From Megaustenia siamemsis (Eukaryota; Mollusca; Gastropoda; Stylommatophora; Ariophantidae), in NCBI GenBank assembly GCA_032433765.1, contig JAVIAB010000049.1:18399768-18463767 (forward strand): a DNA stretch of 64,000 nt, given 5' to 3'. The notes beneath the pieces were generated by a model. It saw only the letters and a list, made by a program, of their open reading frames with translations. It ran no database searches and was not told where the DNA came from. Below are positions 41,641 through 52,632 of this stretch, in pieces; within the stretch, counting starts at the first letter, position 1, and each line of letters starts with the position of its first letter. The position numbers and the translations under genes were made by a program.

Positions 41641-44225
41641 ATTTCATTTTTAATCTCAATCACGTCCACCAATCATTAAATCTCAGCTACATCAACTCAA
41701 TCATTTATCACAGCTACTTCAACTCAATCATTCAATCTCACCTACTTCAACTCAATCACTCATCTTAGCTACTTCAACTCAATCGCTTCATCTCAGCTAC
41801 TTCCATTCAAAATTTTATCGCAACTACTTCAACTCAATCATTCATCTCAGCTACTTTCATCCAACATTTTATCGCAACTACTTCAACTCAATCATTCATC
41901 TCAGCTACTTCCATCCAACATTTTATCGCAACTACTTCAACTCAGTCATTTCTTCTCAGCTATATCAACTCAATCACTCCATCTCAGCTACTTCAAGTCA
42001 ATCATTTTATCTCAGCAACTTCAGCTCGATCATTCCATCTCAGCTACTTCAACTCAATGATTTCATCTCAGCAAAACATCAACTCAGTCATTTAGCTCAG
42101 CTTTTTCAACTCAATCATTCAATCTCACCTACTTCAATTCAATCATTCATCTTAGCTACTTACACTCAATCGCTTTATCTCAGCTACTTCCATTCGACAT
42201 TTTATCTCAGCTACTTCAACTCAATCATTCCATCTCAGCTACATCAACCCAATCACTCATCTTAGCTACTTACACTCAATCGCTTCATCTCAGCTACTTC
42301 CATTCATTTTATCTCACCTACTTCAACTCAATCATTCCATCTTAGCTACTTCAACTCAATCATTTTATGTCAGCTACTTCAACTCATTCATTTCATCTCA
42401 GCTGCATCTACTCAATCATTTATCTCAGCTACTTCAACTCAATCATTCAATCTCACCTACTTCAACTGAATCACTCATCTTAGCTACTTCAACTCAATCA
42501 TTCATCTCAGCTACTTTAACTCAATAATTCTAACTCACCTACTTCAACTCAATCAATTCAGCTCAACTACCTCAACTCAATTATTTATCTCAGCGACTAC
42601 AACTCGATCATTTCATCTCAGCTACATCAACTCGATCATTCCATTTCAGTAACTTCTCATTTCATCTCAGCTACATCAACTCGGTCATTTCATCTCAGTT
42701 CCATCAACTCAATCATTTCATCTCAGCTATATCAACTCAGTCATTTATCTCAGCTACTTCAACCCAATCTTTCAATCTCACCTATTTCAACTCAATCACT
42801 TATCTTAGCCACTTCCACTCAACATTCTATCTCCTCTACTTCAGATCAATCATTCTATGTCAGCTACTTCAACTCATTCATTCCACCTCAGCTACTTCAA
42901 CTCAATCATATATTCTCAGCTACTTCAACTAAATCATTTCATCCCAGCTGATTCAGCTCAATCTTTTCATCTCAGCTATTTCAACTCAATCATTTCATTT
43001 CAGCTATTTCAACTCAATCTTTTCATCTCAAGTACTTCAACTCAATCATTTTATCTCAGCTACTTCAACTCAATCATTCCATCTCAGCTACTTCAGTTCA
43101 GTCATTCCATCTCAGCTACTTCAGTTCAGTCATTTGATCTCAGCTATTTCAACTCAATCTTTCCACCTCATCTACTTCAATTCAATCACTATATCTCAAG
43201 TACTTCAACTCAATCATTTTATCTCAGCTACATCTACTCAATAATTTATCTCAGCTACTTCAACTCAATCATTCAATCTCACCTACTTCAACTGAATCAC
43301 CCATCTCAGCTACTTCAGTTTAGTCATTTCATCTCAGCTACTGCAGCTCAGACATTCTATCTCAGCCACTTCAACTCAATCATTTCATATTAGCTACTTC
43401 AACTCAATCATATCACCTCAGCTACTTCAACTCAATCATTTTATCTCAGCTACTTCAACTTAATCATTTCATTTCAGCTATTTCAACTCAATCTTTCCAC
43501 CTCAGCTATTTCAGTGGGAGATGCACCACAGAAATAAAAAGCAGAATAGCTCAGGCCAAAATAGCATTTCAGAAAATGAAAAATATCCTATGCAACAAAT
43601 CTATGTCAATAAAAATGAGAAAGAGAGTTCATCGGTGCTATATAGAACCAATTCTGACCTATGGAAGCTAATCATGGACAATAGACAAACAAATGAAAAG
43701 ACGATTAGAGGTCACAGAGATTGGATTTCTCAGAAGAATTGAAAGTTCCCTGGACAGCTAAAAAGACCAATGAGGAAGTTCTCAAAGAGGCCAACACAAA
43801 AAGGGAGCTCTTAAAAACATCAGAAAGAAGCAATCAACATTTTTCTGGCACATCATGAGAAGAGGAAAGTTGGAATACTTGGTTACAACTGGCAAAATAA
43901 AAGGAAAGAGAGATCGCGGGCGACAAAGAGAGAAAATACTGGATAGCTTGGTGTCATGGCATGGAAAACAGTCAACAACAGAACTGATACGATGCAGTGT
44001 AGATAGAAGATTGTGGAGGGACATGATCACCTACGCCAACCGGTATGGCACATGATGATGACTTCAACTTAATCATTCAATCTCAGCTACTTCAACTCAA
44101 TCATTTTATCTCAGCTACTTCAACTTAATCATTCAATCTCAGCTACCTCAACTCAATCATTTCATATCAGTTACTTCAACTCAATCACTTCATCTCTGCT
44201 ACTTCAACTCAATCATTTCACAGCC
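41641..44225. repeat. 25-bp degenerate satellite, split by LINE-C
   Basis: Units like CATCTCAGCTACTTCAACTCAATCA minus a few bases, with many length variants, over 41641-43502 and 44062-44225. The plus frame of 178 codons at 42857 is a by-product. Confidence 0.93.
43503..44060 (+). mobile_element. LINE-C, longest copy
   Basis: Begins GRCTTEIKSRIAQAKIAFQK-type, NKSMSIKMRKRVHRCYIEPI in shifted frames, then KLIMDNRQTNEKTIRGHRD, GKLEYLVTTGKIKGKRDRGR, QREKILDSLVSWHGKQSTTE and RRLWRDMITYANRYGT with a GATGATGA tail. Inserted into the 25-bp satellite; at least two frameshifts. Confidence 0.87.
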
Positions 44226-44238
44226 ACACAAAATATAC

Positions 44239-44356
44239 CTGTCTCATCAGCTGTAAAGTGAGCCACGTACTGGCCATCCCCAGTAATTTTTATGACCCGA
44301 CCTGAGGGGGCAACAGCCTCGACCTTGAATAATTCAGGGTCAAATGCTCCGGTCAT
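44239..44356 (-). CDS. Filamin-like exon: middle strands of the first visible repeat
   Basis: A 118-bp exon, phase 0 at its 5' end and phase 1 at its 3' end. Acceptor TGTCTTCAG|ATG, donor ACAG|GTATAT. It encodes MTGAFDPELFKVEAVAPSG, RVIKITGDGQYVAHFTADET. VxAVAPSGR and GDGQYVAxFTADETG are the C-to-F strands of a filamin repeat, and the split Gly codon joins it to TWNVAMFYNG in the next exon. The ATG at its start follows directly on the acceptor, so it is an internal Met rather than a translation start. Confidence 0.9.
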
Positions 44357-44399
44357 CTGAAGACAGCAAATGAATTATGTAAATTTATGAATATTTTGT

Positions 44400-45166
44400 A
44401 ACGAAACGAAATAGAGATTTCGTCAATAGTGAGCGAGTAAGCGAAAGAGAGAGAGAATGGGAGAGGAGAGAGAATGGGAGAGGAGAGAGAATGGGAGAGG
44501 AGAGAGAATGAGAGAGGAGAGAGAATGGGAGAGGAGAGAGAATGTGAGATACTATACCTCTCTCATCGAAAGATATAATCGCTACCTCATCGTAAGAAAC
44601 TATCGTTCTCTCATAGCAAGATACTATCCCTCTCTCATTGTGAGATACTATCTCCCACTCATAGTGAGATACTATCCCCCTCTCATAGTGAGATACTATC
44701 CCTCTCTCATTGTGAGATACTATCTCCCACTCATAGCAAGATACTATCCCTCTCTCATTGTGAGATACTATCTCCCACTCATAGTGAGATACTATCCCCC
44801 TCTCATAGTGAGATACTATCCCTCTCTCATTGTGAGATACTATCTCCCACTCATAGTGAGATACTATCCTCCTCTCATAGTGAGATACTATCCCTCTCTC
44901 ATTGTGAGATACTATCCCCCGCTCATAGTGAGATACTATCCCTCTCTCATTGTGAGATACTATCTCCCACTCATAGTGAGATACTATCCCCCTCTCATAG
45001 TGAGATACTATCCCTCTCTCATTGTGAGATACTATCTCCCACTCATAGTGAGATACTATCCCCCTCTCATAGTGAGATACTATCCCTCTCTCATTGTGAG
45101 ATACTATCTCCCACTCACAGTGAGATACTATCCCTTCTCTCATTGTGAGATACTATCCCTCTCTCA
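44400..45166. repeat. 14-bp and 24-bp satellites, left block
   Basis: 44445-44545: GAGAGGAGAGAATGG-type units. 44546-45166: 24-bp units CTCTCTCATTGTGAGATACT plus ATCC, alternating with CACTCATAG and CCCTCTCATAG variants in a 72-bp higher-order pattern. Both strands stay open for about 250 codons; not genes. Confidence 0.95.
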
Positions 45167-46018
45167 GGATTGTGCTGTTCTGAAACAGCTATGCCATGCT
45201 ACCCTTAATTGCCTTTAATGGGATTACTGTGACCACAAACCACTCTCCATGGGTGTGCCACATATTTACACCCCAGAAAGAAATACTGAATATAACAACA
45301 TCATGTGCCGTCTGTGATATTAATGACCACAAACCAGGAGCCTCCTGTATGATTGATACAACTGTTGCACCAAGCACTTCATCAGCAGAGCCAGATCTAT
45401 GGAATGTTAATCTGACATTGTTCTTGAATGATGTCCAAGTTAATGAGACATCAGAATCGTGTGGCAGCAGCTACAAGAAGGGAGCAGGGAACATCAAGTT
45501 CTGCTGCTATAAAGGAGACTTGCCTTCTATCTATCTATTGTCCTTTCGAGCCGAAGACGGCACATAGGGCAGAACTACAATCTCAAAAACAGAAACCCCT
45601 GCGTGCCGAAGTGGCACATATTGCAGAGATCACTGCTTCTAAAATCTATGGTTCTGTTTCCATAACAATGATTTTTACAATGACAGCTTGTCAAGCCATC
45701 GATCAACCTCCTTAGTCGCCTCTTACGACATGCCTGGAAGGTCACAGTGTCACTATTCTTTACTTCCCACATAATGAGGCCCCGGTAACACACGGGACAC
45801 GGAGACTTGCCTTGCTATACCAGAATTGCCTTAAATGGGATCGCTGTAGTTGAAAACTTCTCCTCTTGTGTAAACTACACATTCACATCTAAGAGTAAAT
45901 CAGTGAAGGTCACAAAATCATATTCTCTCTGTGGTTTTACTAACTACAGGTCAGGTGGCTTCTGTTGGATTGGAAATGATAACTTACCACCACTGTGTGT
46001 CTATATGTTTGGAATTGG
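45167..46018 (+). pseudogene. Cys-rich two-domain ORF, interrupted by SINE-3
   Basis: Two related segments on the plus strand. First (45196-45526): LIAFNGITVTTN, PWVCHIFTPQ, CAVCDINDHKPGASCMI, then LWNVNLTLFLNDVQVNET and GNIKFCCYKGDLP. Second (45812-46000): CYTRIALNGIAVVENFSS, CVNYTFTSKSKS, LCGFTNYRSGGFCWIGND. Both follow the order A-x-NGIxV ... C-x-x-x-F-T ... C ... G-x-C-x-I, so they are duplicated domains. Removing the SINE-3 insertion and one TSD copy makes the frame continuous (YKGDLPCYTRIALNG). A one-base loss breaks the start of the first domain. No family is recognised; cysteines and N-x-S/T sites suggest an extracellular protein. No intron lies between the domains, so it may be a retrocopy or an element-borne ORF. 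Confidence 0.6.
45527..45800 (-). mobile_element. SINE-3 with TSD GGAGACTTGCCTT
   Basis: A 274-bp insert, 13-bp TSD at 45514-45526 and 45801-45813. On the minus strand it begins CCCGTGTGTTACCGGGGCC, contains CATGTCGTAAGAGGCGACTA, and ends CGTCTTCGGCTCGAAAGGAC with an (ATAG)n tail. That last section is the LINE-F 3' end. No obvious tRNA head. Confidence 0.93.
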
Positions 46019-46505
46019 AGTCATCAACGATGGCCTAACATCATCAAGTGCTACGACGATCATCATTTTCGGGAGGACGCGAACTTCCATGGTATATGGT
46101 GGATAGGCAGCAGGAACCATTGAAGGCTATGTCTGAAAAGTGTTCCTTCTTGCAGTTTCCTCATATTCCAAGTCCGGCTTGTTGCAGGAGCTACTGAGTT
46201 AAGTGCTCTGTGCACACCGTGAGCTGTGTGTCTCATCCGTTTTGATCCTGTTTCGATATCCCGCTTGTTTACTATGAATGATAATATCGTATGACAGGGA
46301 ACAGTTGGCTGTGGTCACTTTCTGCGCGGTTTCGCCTTATGTCTTTTGGCGTGTGCCGAGACTGCTACGATGGGGACTACAGTTACTTTTCTTTGTTTGG
46401 GAGATGTGTTAGTAATGCGGATGATTCCACTGTCACGGGCGGTTGAGCAATTATGGATTTTAATTCGTTTGCAGTGATACCGAGGCCTTCCATAACCAAT
46501 AACCA
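46019..46505 (+). mobile_element. Element R, longest copy
   Basis: Runs on without a break from the Cys-rich ORF: GTTTGGAATTGGAGTCATC, CAAGTGCTACGACGATCATC, CCAAGTCCGGCTTGTTGCAG, TGTGCACACCGTGAGCTGTG, TTCGCCTTATGTCTTTTGGC, AATTCGTTTGCAGTGATACC, and a CCATAACCAATAACCAA tail. The 24-bp satellite resumes right after. Confidence 0.82.
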
Positions 46506-47050
46506 ATCCCTCTCTCATAGTGAAATACTATCCCTCTCTCATTGTGAGATACTATCCCTCTCTTATAGTGTGATACTATCCCCCTCTCATAGTGAGATAC
46601 TATCCCTCTCTCATTGTGAGATACTATCCCTCTCTCATAGTGAGATACTATCCCCCTCTCATTGTGAGATACTATCCCTCTCTCATAGTGAGATACTATC
46701 CCTCTCTCATTGTGAGATACTATCTCTCTCTCATAGGGAGATACTATCCCTCACTCATATTGAGATACTATCCCTCTCTCATAGGGAGATACTATCCCTC
46801 TCTCATAGTTAGATACTATTCCGTTCTCATAGTGAGAAACTATCCCTCTCTAAACGTGAGATACTATCCCATTCTCATAGGAATATACTATCCCTCTCTG
46901 ATCACAAGATACTATCCCTCTCTCATCATGGGATATTATCCCTCTCTCATCATGGGATATTATCTCTCTCTCATCATGGGATATTATCCCTCTTTCATCA
47001 TGGGATATTATCCCTCTCTGATCATGGGATATTATCTCTCTTTCATCACC
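46506..47050. repeat. 24-bp satellite, right block
   Basis: Continues the array of 44546-45166; decays rightwards into CATCATGGGATATTATCC units. Left and right blocks form one array split by 45167-46505. Confidence 0.93.
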
Positions 47051-47079
47051 CAACAATATATATACAGTAAGCTTCGATA

Positions 47080-47285
47080 AATTATGCACCATTCGACCCA
47101 AAACATCCGATCTCAGCAAATCTATTCAGGATACTGGATTGTTTTCCCTTCCCAACCCCATAAACTCCTAACAAGAAAAAGCAATTCCGGGATTTGGGGA
47201 GAATCTCGACCAGCTTTGGTTCCCTGGTCCTGACCTAAGCAACTATCAACTGGTCTCTAACCAGTGTCAGCCTTGTTTCTGTCGA
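47080..47285 (+). mobile_element. Element P, diverged copy
   Basis: CACCATTCGACCCAAAACAT, CCGATCTC, GGATACTGGATTGTTTTCCC and TGGTCCTGACCTAAGCAACT match element P with many substitutions. 47286-47480 is unclassified. Confidence 0.45.
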
Positions 47286-47484
47286 AAAGTTTATTATCGA
47301 AGACAAAGTTTCGTCCTATCAACATTACATTCTGAAGCTTCAGCTAATTTGAAATTAACAGCCACATTTTCCATTCTATTCTATTTCGAGACATCTAGTG
47401 TCCTACTGCATGAAGAAGTGGTCTTAAACAGAGTATGACATGCACACAAATTGCTGACTAAACCACCTACTTGAACTCACAGAA

Positions 47485-48104
47485 AGACGCAATTTTCTAT
47501 AATATTAAAGTGAACTAAATTGGAGTAACAATTGGGGGGTCATAATATAAATAATCTAAGGTATGTTGATGATACAGTCTTAATCGCTAAGAGTGAAAAT
47601 GAGTTACAAGAAATGTTAGATATTATAGTGAAAGAAAGCAAAAATAAAGGACTCAGCCTTAATAGCAGAAAGATAGAAGTAATGGTAACAACAACAAAAA
47701 AGACATCACTTCAGTGCAAAATAAAGACAAGTGGAACAATATTAAAACAGGTAAATGAATTTTTATATTTTTTGGGAACTTTGTTAACCTCAGACGGTAG
47801 ATGTACAACAGAGGTGAGATGCAGAATTACTCAGGCAAAAGCAGCTTTAAAAAAAATGAGGAAGATAATATGCAATCCATTTTTGACAATAGAAACAAGA
47901 AAGATAGTTCTTAAATTTTATGTAGAGCCAGTCTTAACATATGGATGCGAATCATGGACAATAGGACAGCAGACAAGAAAATCACTGGAGTCTGTTGAAA
48001 TGTGGTTTTACAGAAGAATGTTGAGAATACCATGGACAGCTAAGAAAAGTAATGAAAATGTTCTGAGAGAGGTCAAAGCAAAAAGAGTGTATTACAATCA
48101 TTAA
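47485..48104 (+). mobile_element. LINE-B, longest copy, with RT catalytic box
   Basis: One plus frame of 190 codons starting at 47532: NINNLRYVDDTVLIAKSENE carries the RT active site as YVDD. Then NKGLSLNSRKIEVMVTTTKK, QVNEFLYFLGTLLTSDGRCT, AAL-rich helix, VEPVLTYGCESWTIGQQTRK, MWFYRRMLRIPWTAKKSNEN. It is cut at KAKRVYYNH, where a 37-bp array begins; the GHVMRR-GRP tail seen in the other copies is absent. Confidence 0.88.
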
Positions 48105-48300
48105 CCAGTCTAGTTCATCAACCGTGTACTACATTCATTAACTAGTATAGTTCATCAAACGTGTACTACAATCATTAACCAGTCTAGTTCATCAACCGTG
48201 TACTACAATCATTAACCGGTCTAGTTCATCAACCGTGTACTACAATCATTAACCAGTCTAGTTCATCAACCGTGTACTACAATCATTAACCAGTCTAGTT
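48105..48300. repeat. 37-bp minisatellite, 5 copies
   Basis: Unit TACTACAATCATTAACCAGT plus CTAGTTCATCAACCGTG. It lies between the cut LINE-B and the exon donor at 48307. Confidence 0.93.
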
Positions 48301-48307
48301 CACTAAC

Positions 48308-48502
48308 CTTGCTCTTCATGATAACACCAACGCTGTAGATGTCAACTTTGAGCTGCTCCACACTCGGCGCCTCCACACGTGGAGCATACGTTGAGGACTT
48401 GCGGACCAGGTGGAATACCGGTGGAGATGTTGGAGAGTTGGAGCTTATAGTGGAGGTGTGGAGCGAGGCGGTGTCGTCATCGTTAGGGTACATTGTGTTT
48501 AC
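48308..48502 (-). CDS. Filamin-like exon: Ser/Thr-rich linker into the first repeat
   Basis: A 195-bp exon, phase 0 at both ends. Acceptor CCACACAG|GTAAAC, donor AGCAAG|GTTAGT. It encodes VNTMYPNDDDTASLHTSTIS, SNSPTSPPVFHLVRKSSTYA, PRVEAPSVEQLKVDIYSVGV and IMKSK. The first two thirds are a low-complexity, acidic then Ser/Pro-rich linker. EQLKVDIYSVGV looks like the first beta strand of a filamin repeat and leads into MTGAFDPELF in the next exon. Because the exon itself begins GTAAAC, its acceptor overlaps a donor-like sequence. Confidence 0.78.
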
Positions 48503-48534
48503 CTGTGTGGATTGTTTAAGGTGTAGAGAAATTG

Positions 48535-50092
48535 ATTGAGGACATCAAGAGTGACAGACATGGAGAGAAATTGATTGAAGGACATCAAGAGTGTCAGACA
48601 TGGAGAGAAATTGATTGAGGACATCAAGAGCGTCAGACATAGAGAGAAATTGAGTACATCAAGAGTGTCAGACATAGAGAGAAATTTATTGAAGGACATC
48701 AAGATTGTCAGACATAGAGAGAAATTGATTGAAGGGCATCAAGATTGTCAGACATAGAGAGAAATTTATTGAGGACATCAAGAGTGTCAGACATAGAGAG
48801 AAATTGATTGAGGACATCCAGATTGTCAGACACAGAGAGAAATTGATTGAAGGACATAAAGAGTGCCAAAGAGAAATTGATTGAAGGACATCAAGTTTGT
48901 CTGACATAGAGAGAAATTGATTGATGGTCAGAAATACTGGAAGAGGAAGAAATTGATTGATGGACAGAAATACTGTGAGACAAGAAGAAATTGATTGATA
49001 GACATAAATACAATAAGACATAGAGAGAAATTGATTGATGGTCAGAATACTGGAAGAGGGAGAAATTGATTGATGGTCAGAAATACTGGAAGAAGGAGAA
49101 ATTGATTGATAGTCAAAAATACTGGAAGAGGGAGAAATTGATTGATGGACAGAAATACTGGTACAGAAAGAAATTGATTGATGGACAGAAATACTGGTAC
49201 AGAGAGAAATTGATTGATGGACAGAAATACTGGTACAGAGAGAAATTGATTGATGGACAGAAATACTGGTACAGCGAGAAATTGATTGATGGACAGAAAT
49301 ACTGGTACAGCGAGAAATTGATCGATGGACAGAAATACTGGTACAGAGAGAAATTGATTGATGGACAGAAATACTGGTACAGCGAGAAATTGATTGATGG
49401 ACAGAAATACTGGTACAGAGAGAAATTGATTGATGGACAGAAATACTGGTACAGAGAGAAATTGATTGATGGACAGAAATACTGGTACAGCGAGAAATTG
49501 ATTGATGGACAGAAATACTGGTACAGAGAGAAATTGATTGATGGACAGAAATACTGGTACAGAGAGAAATTGATTGATAGACAGAAATACTGGTACAGCG
49601 AGAAATTGATTGATGGACAGAAATACTGGTACAGAGAGAAATTGATTTGATGGACAGAAATACTGGTACAGAGAGAAATTGATTGATGGACAGAAATACT
49701 GGTACAGAGAGAAATTGATTGATAGACAGAAATACTGGTACAGAGAGAAATTGATTGATAGACAGAAATACTGGTACAGAGAGAAATTGATTGATGGACA
49801 GAAATACTGGTACAGAGAGAAATTGATTGATAGACAGAAATACTGGTACAGAGAGAAATTGATTGATAGACAGAAATACTGGTACAGAGAGAAATTGATT
49901 GATGGACAGAAATACTGGTACAGAGAGAAATTGATTGATGGACAGAAATACTGGTACAGAGAGAAATTGATTGATGGACAGAAATACTGGTACAGAGAGA
50001 AATTGATTGATGGACAGAAATACTGGTACAGAGAGAAATTGATTGATGGACAGAAATCCTGAGACATAGAGAAAAATTGATTGATAGACAGA
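48535..50092. repeat. 37-bp then 36-bp satellite with an AGAGAAATTGATTGA core
   Basis: 48535-48900: units with GGACATCAAGAGTGTCAGAC. 48901-50092: about 32 units with GATGGACAGAAATACTGGTA. Both share the AGAGAAATTGATTGA core, so one arose from the other. Period 36 gives open frames on both strands (up to 341 codons on the minus strand). Confidence 0.95.
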
Positions 50093-50570
50093 AAGAGCGT
50101 ATGACCTTCAGAAAATCATTATTGAAAGAACCAAATTAACGAAACAGTAACTAACTAATGGGGTCCCTGAACCTTATATAAGCATGTGACGCCAAAATTA
50201 AATTTGTGGGGATCTATAGGGACTGCGTACAAGGGCCCCACACTCAGTCCGCTCGACCCACAGTGTGTACATGTACGGGTTCTTTTTTTTTTTTTTATTT
50301 GTCCCCATTCTCCCTTCCGATTAATAAAAAAAAAGGTGGGGAAAAAAGTATTGGCTGTGCTGGGAATTGGCCTCCAGCTGTTTGACGAGAGTGGTCGGTT
50401 CAATCGCTTTCCTACTCCCATTTTCCTACTCCCATTTTCCTACTCCCATTTTCCTACTCCCATTTTCCTCCCATGAACAATTACCGTGATGGTAATCTAG
50501 ACAGAAGTCATGAACATCGCAAAATAAAAAAACAGAGCATCAACATAACAATAAGCGACATAGAATTAAG
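50093..50570. other. Unclassified segment with a short 14-bp repeat
   Basis: 50404-50470 holds five CTACTCCCATTTTC units. T-run at 50282 and A-run at 50327. One plus frame of 96 codons spans simple sequence; no coding support. Confidence 0.4.
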
Positions 50571-52512
50571 AGAGAGATATTATTGAAGACTTGAAATGTG
50601 GACCTAAATAGGGGACAAGAACTACAGGTAAGTGAGAGATATTATTGAAGACTTGAAACGTGGACCTAAATAAGGGACAAGAACTACAGGTAAGTGAGAG
50701 ATATTATTGAAGACTTGAAATGTGGACCTAAATAAGGGACAAGAACTACAGGTAAGTGAGAGATATTATTGAAGACTTGAAATCTGGACCTAAATAAGGG
50801 ACAAGAACTACAGGTAAGTGGGAGATATTATAAAAAACTTGAAATGTGGACCTAAATAAGGGACATGAACTACAGGTAAGTGAGAGATATTATTGAAGAC
50901 TTGAAATCTGGACCTAAATAAGGGACAAGAACTACAGGTAAGTGGGAGATATTATAAAAAAACTTGAAATCTGGACCTAAATAAGGGACATGAACTACAG
51001 GTAAGTGGGAGATATTATTGAAGACTTGAAATGTGGACCTAAATAAGGGACAAGAACTACAGGTAAGTGGGAGATATTATTGAAGACTTGAAATGTGGAC
51101 CTAAATAAGGGACAAGAACTACAGGTAAGTGAGAGATATTATTGAAGACTTGAAATGTGGACCTAAACAAGAGACATGAACTACAGGTAAGTGGGAGATA
51201 TTATTGAAGACTTGAAATGTGGACCTAAATAGGGGGCAAGAACTACAGGTAAGTGGGAGATATTATTGAAGACTTGAAATGTGGACCTAAATAAGGGACA
51301 AGAACTACAGGTATGTGAGGTATGTGAGAGATATTATTGAAGACTTGAAATGTGGACCTAAATAAGGGACAAGAACTACAGGTAAGTGGGAGATATTATT
51401 GAAGACTTGAAATGTTGACCTAAAAAAGGGACAAGAACTACAGGTAAGTGGGAGATATTATTGAAGACTTGAAATGTGGACCTAAACAAGAGACATGAAC
51501 TACAGGTAAGTGGGAGATATTATTGAAGACTTGAAATGTTGACCTAAAAAAGGGACAAGAACTACAGGTATGTGGGAGATATTATTGAAGACTTGAAATG
51601 TGGACCTAAATAAGGGACAAGAACTACAGGTAAGTGGGAGATATTATTGAAGACTTGAAATGTTGACCTAAAAAAGGGACAAGAACTACAGGTAAGTGGG
51701 AGATATTATAGAAGACTTGAAATGTGGACCTAAATAAGGGACATGAACTACAGGTAAGTGAGAGATATTATTGAAGACTTGAAATGTTGACCTAAAAAAG
51801 GGACAAGAACTACAGGTATGTGGGAGATATTATTGAAGACTTGAAATGTGGACCTAAATAAGGGACAAGAACTACAGGTAAGTGGGAGATATTATTGAAG
51901 ACTTGAAATGTTGACCTAAAAAAGGGACAAGAACTACAGGTAAGTGGGAGATATTATTGAAGACTTGAAATGTGGACCTAAATAAGGGACATGAACTACA
52001 GGTAAGTGAGAGATATTATTGAAGACTTGAAATGTTGACCTAAAAAAGGGACAAGAACTACAGGTAAGTGGGAGATATTATTGAAGACTTGAAATGTGGA
52101 CCTAAATAAGGGACATGAACTACAGGTAAGTGAGAGATATTATTGAAGACTTGAAATGTTGACCTAAAAAAGGGACAAGAACTACAGGTAAGTGGGAGAT
52201 ATTATTGAAGACTTGAAATGTGGACCTAAATAAGGGACAAGAACTACAGGTAAGTGGGAGATATTATTGAAGACTTGAAATGTGGACCTAAACAAGAGAC
52301 ATGAACTACAGGTAAGTGGGAGATATTATTGAAGACTTGAAATAAGGACCTAAACAAGAGACATGAACTACAGGTAAGTGGGAGATATTATTGAAGACTT
52401 GAAATAAGGACCTAAACAAGAGACATGAACTACAGGTAAGTGGGAGATATTATTGAAGACATGAAATAAGGACCTAAATAAGAGACAGAAACTACAGGTA
52501 AGTGGGAGATAT
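50571..52512. repeat. 62-bp satellite, about 31 copies
   Basis: Unit landmarks GAGATATTATTGAAGACTTG, GGACCTAAATAAGGGACAAG and AACTACAGGTAAGTG. Variants: GGACCTAAATAA, TTGACCTAAAAA and AAACAAGAGACATG, arranged in higher-order groups of two or three. Nearly every unit has CAGGTAAGT. Confidence 0.95.
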
Positions 52513-52563
52513 TATTTTAAGACCTGAAATTGTCTTCCCTTTTAATTTTTACATCCCCCTCAC

Positions 52564-52614
52564 TGTTCCTGCTAACGAGTAAGTCCTTTGAGTCGACACG
52601 TCTTTTGATGATAT
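52564..52614 (-). CDS. Candidate 51-nt filamin microexon
   Basis: Between the 62-bp array and the polypurine tract lie about 110 bp of unique DNA. On the minus strand an acceptor ACATCAG|ATA and donor AACA|GTGAGG bound 51 nt, phase 0-0, coding for ISSKDVSTQRTYSLAGT. It would fit between VLK of the exon at 54841 and VNTMYP of that at 48502. A stronger acceptor, TTTCAG|GTACCC at 52632, leads to a stop after 19 codons in that phase, so it would only work for a poison exon. Confidence 0.28.
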
Positions 52615-52632
52615 CTGATGTTCTTGGGTACC

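Noticed and set aside
44385..45218. Overlapping 250-codon ORFs on both strands with VSHYERGI and RYYPSLIV repeats.
   Set aside because: 24-bp satellite; both strands are open only because the unit has no stop in those frames.
49042..50067. A 341-codon minus-strand ORF with SINQFL/QYFCPSIN repeats, on the same strand as the filamin gene.
   Set aside because: Period 36 keeps the frame open on both strands; it lies in an intron between phase-0 exons and has no protein-like variation.
33491..50092. Excess of array periods divisible by 3 (9, 24, 36, 54, 69, 75), hinting at selection for open frames.
   Set aside because: About the same number or more are not divisible by 3 (5, 13, 14, 20, 23, 31, 37, 38, 61, 62), so one third is what chance gives.
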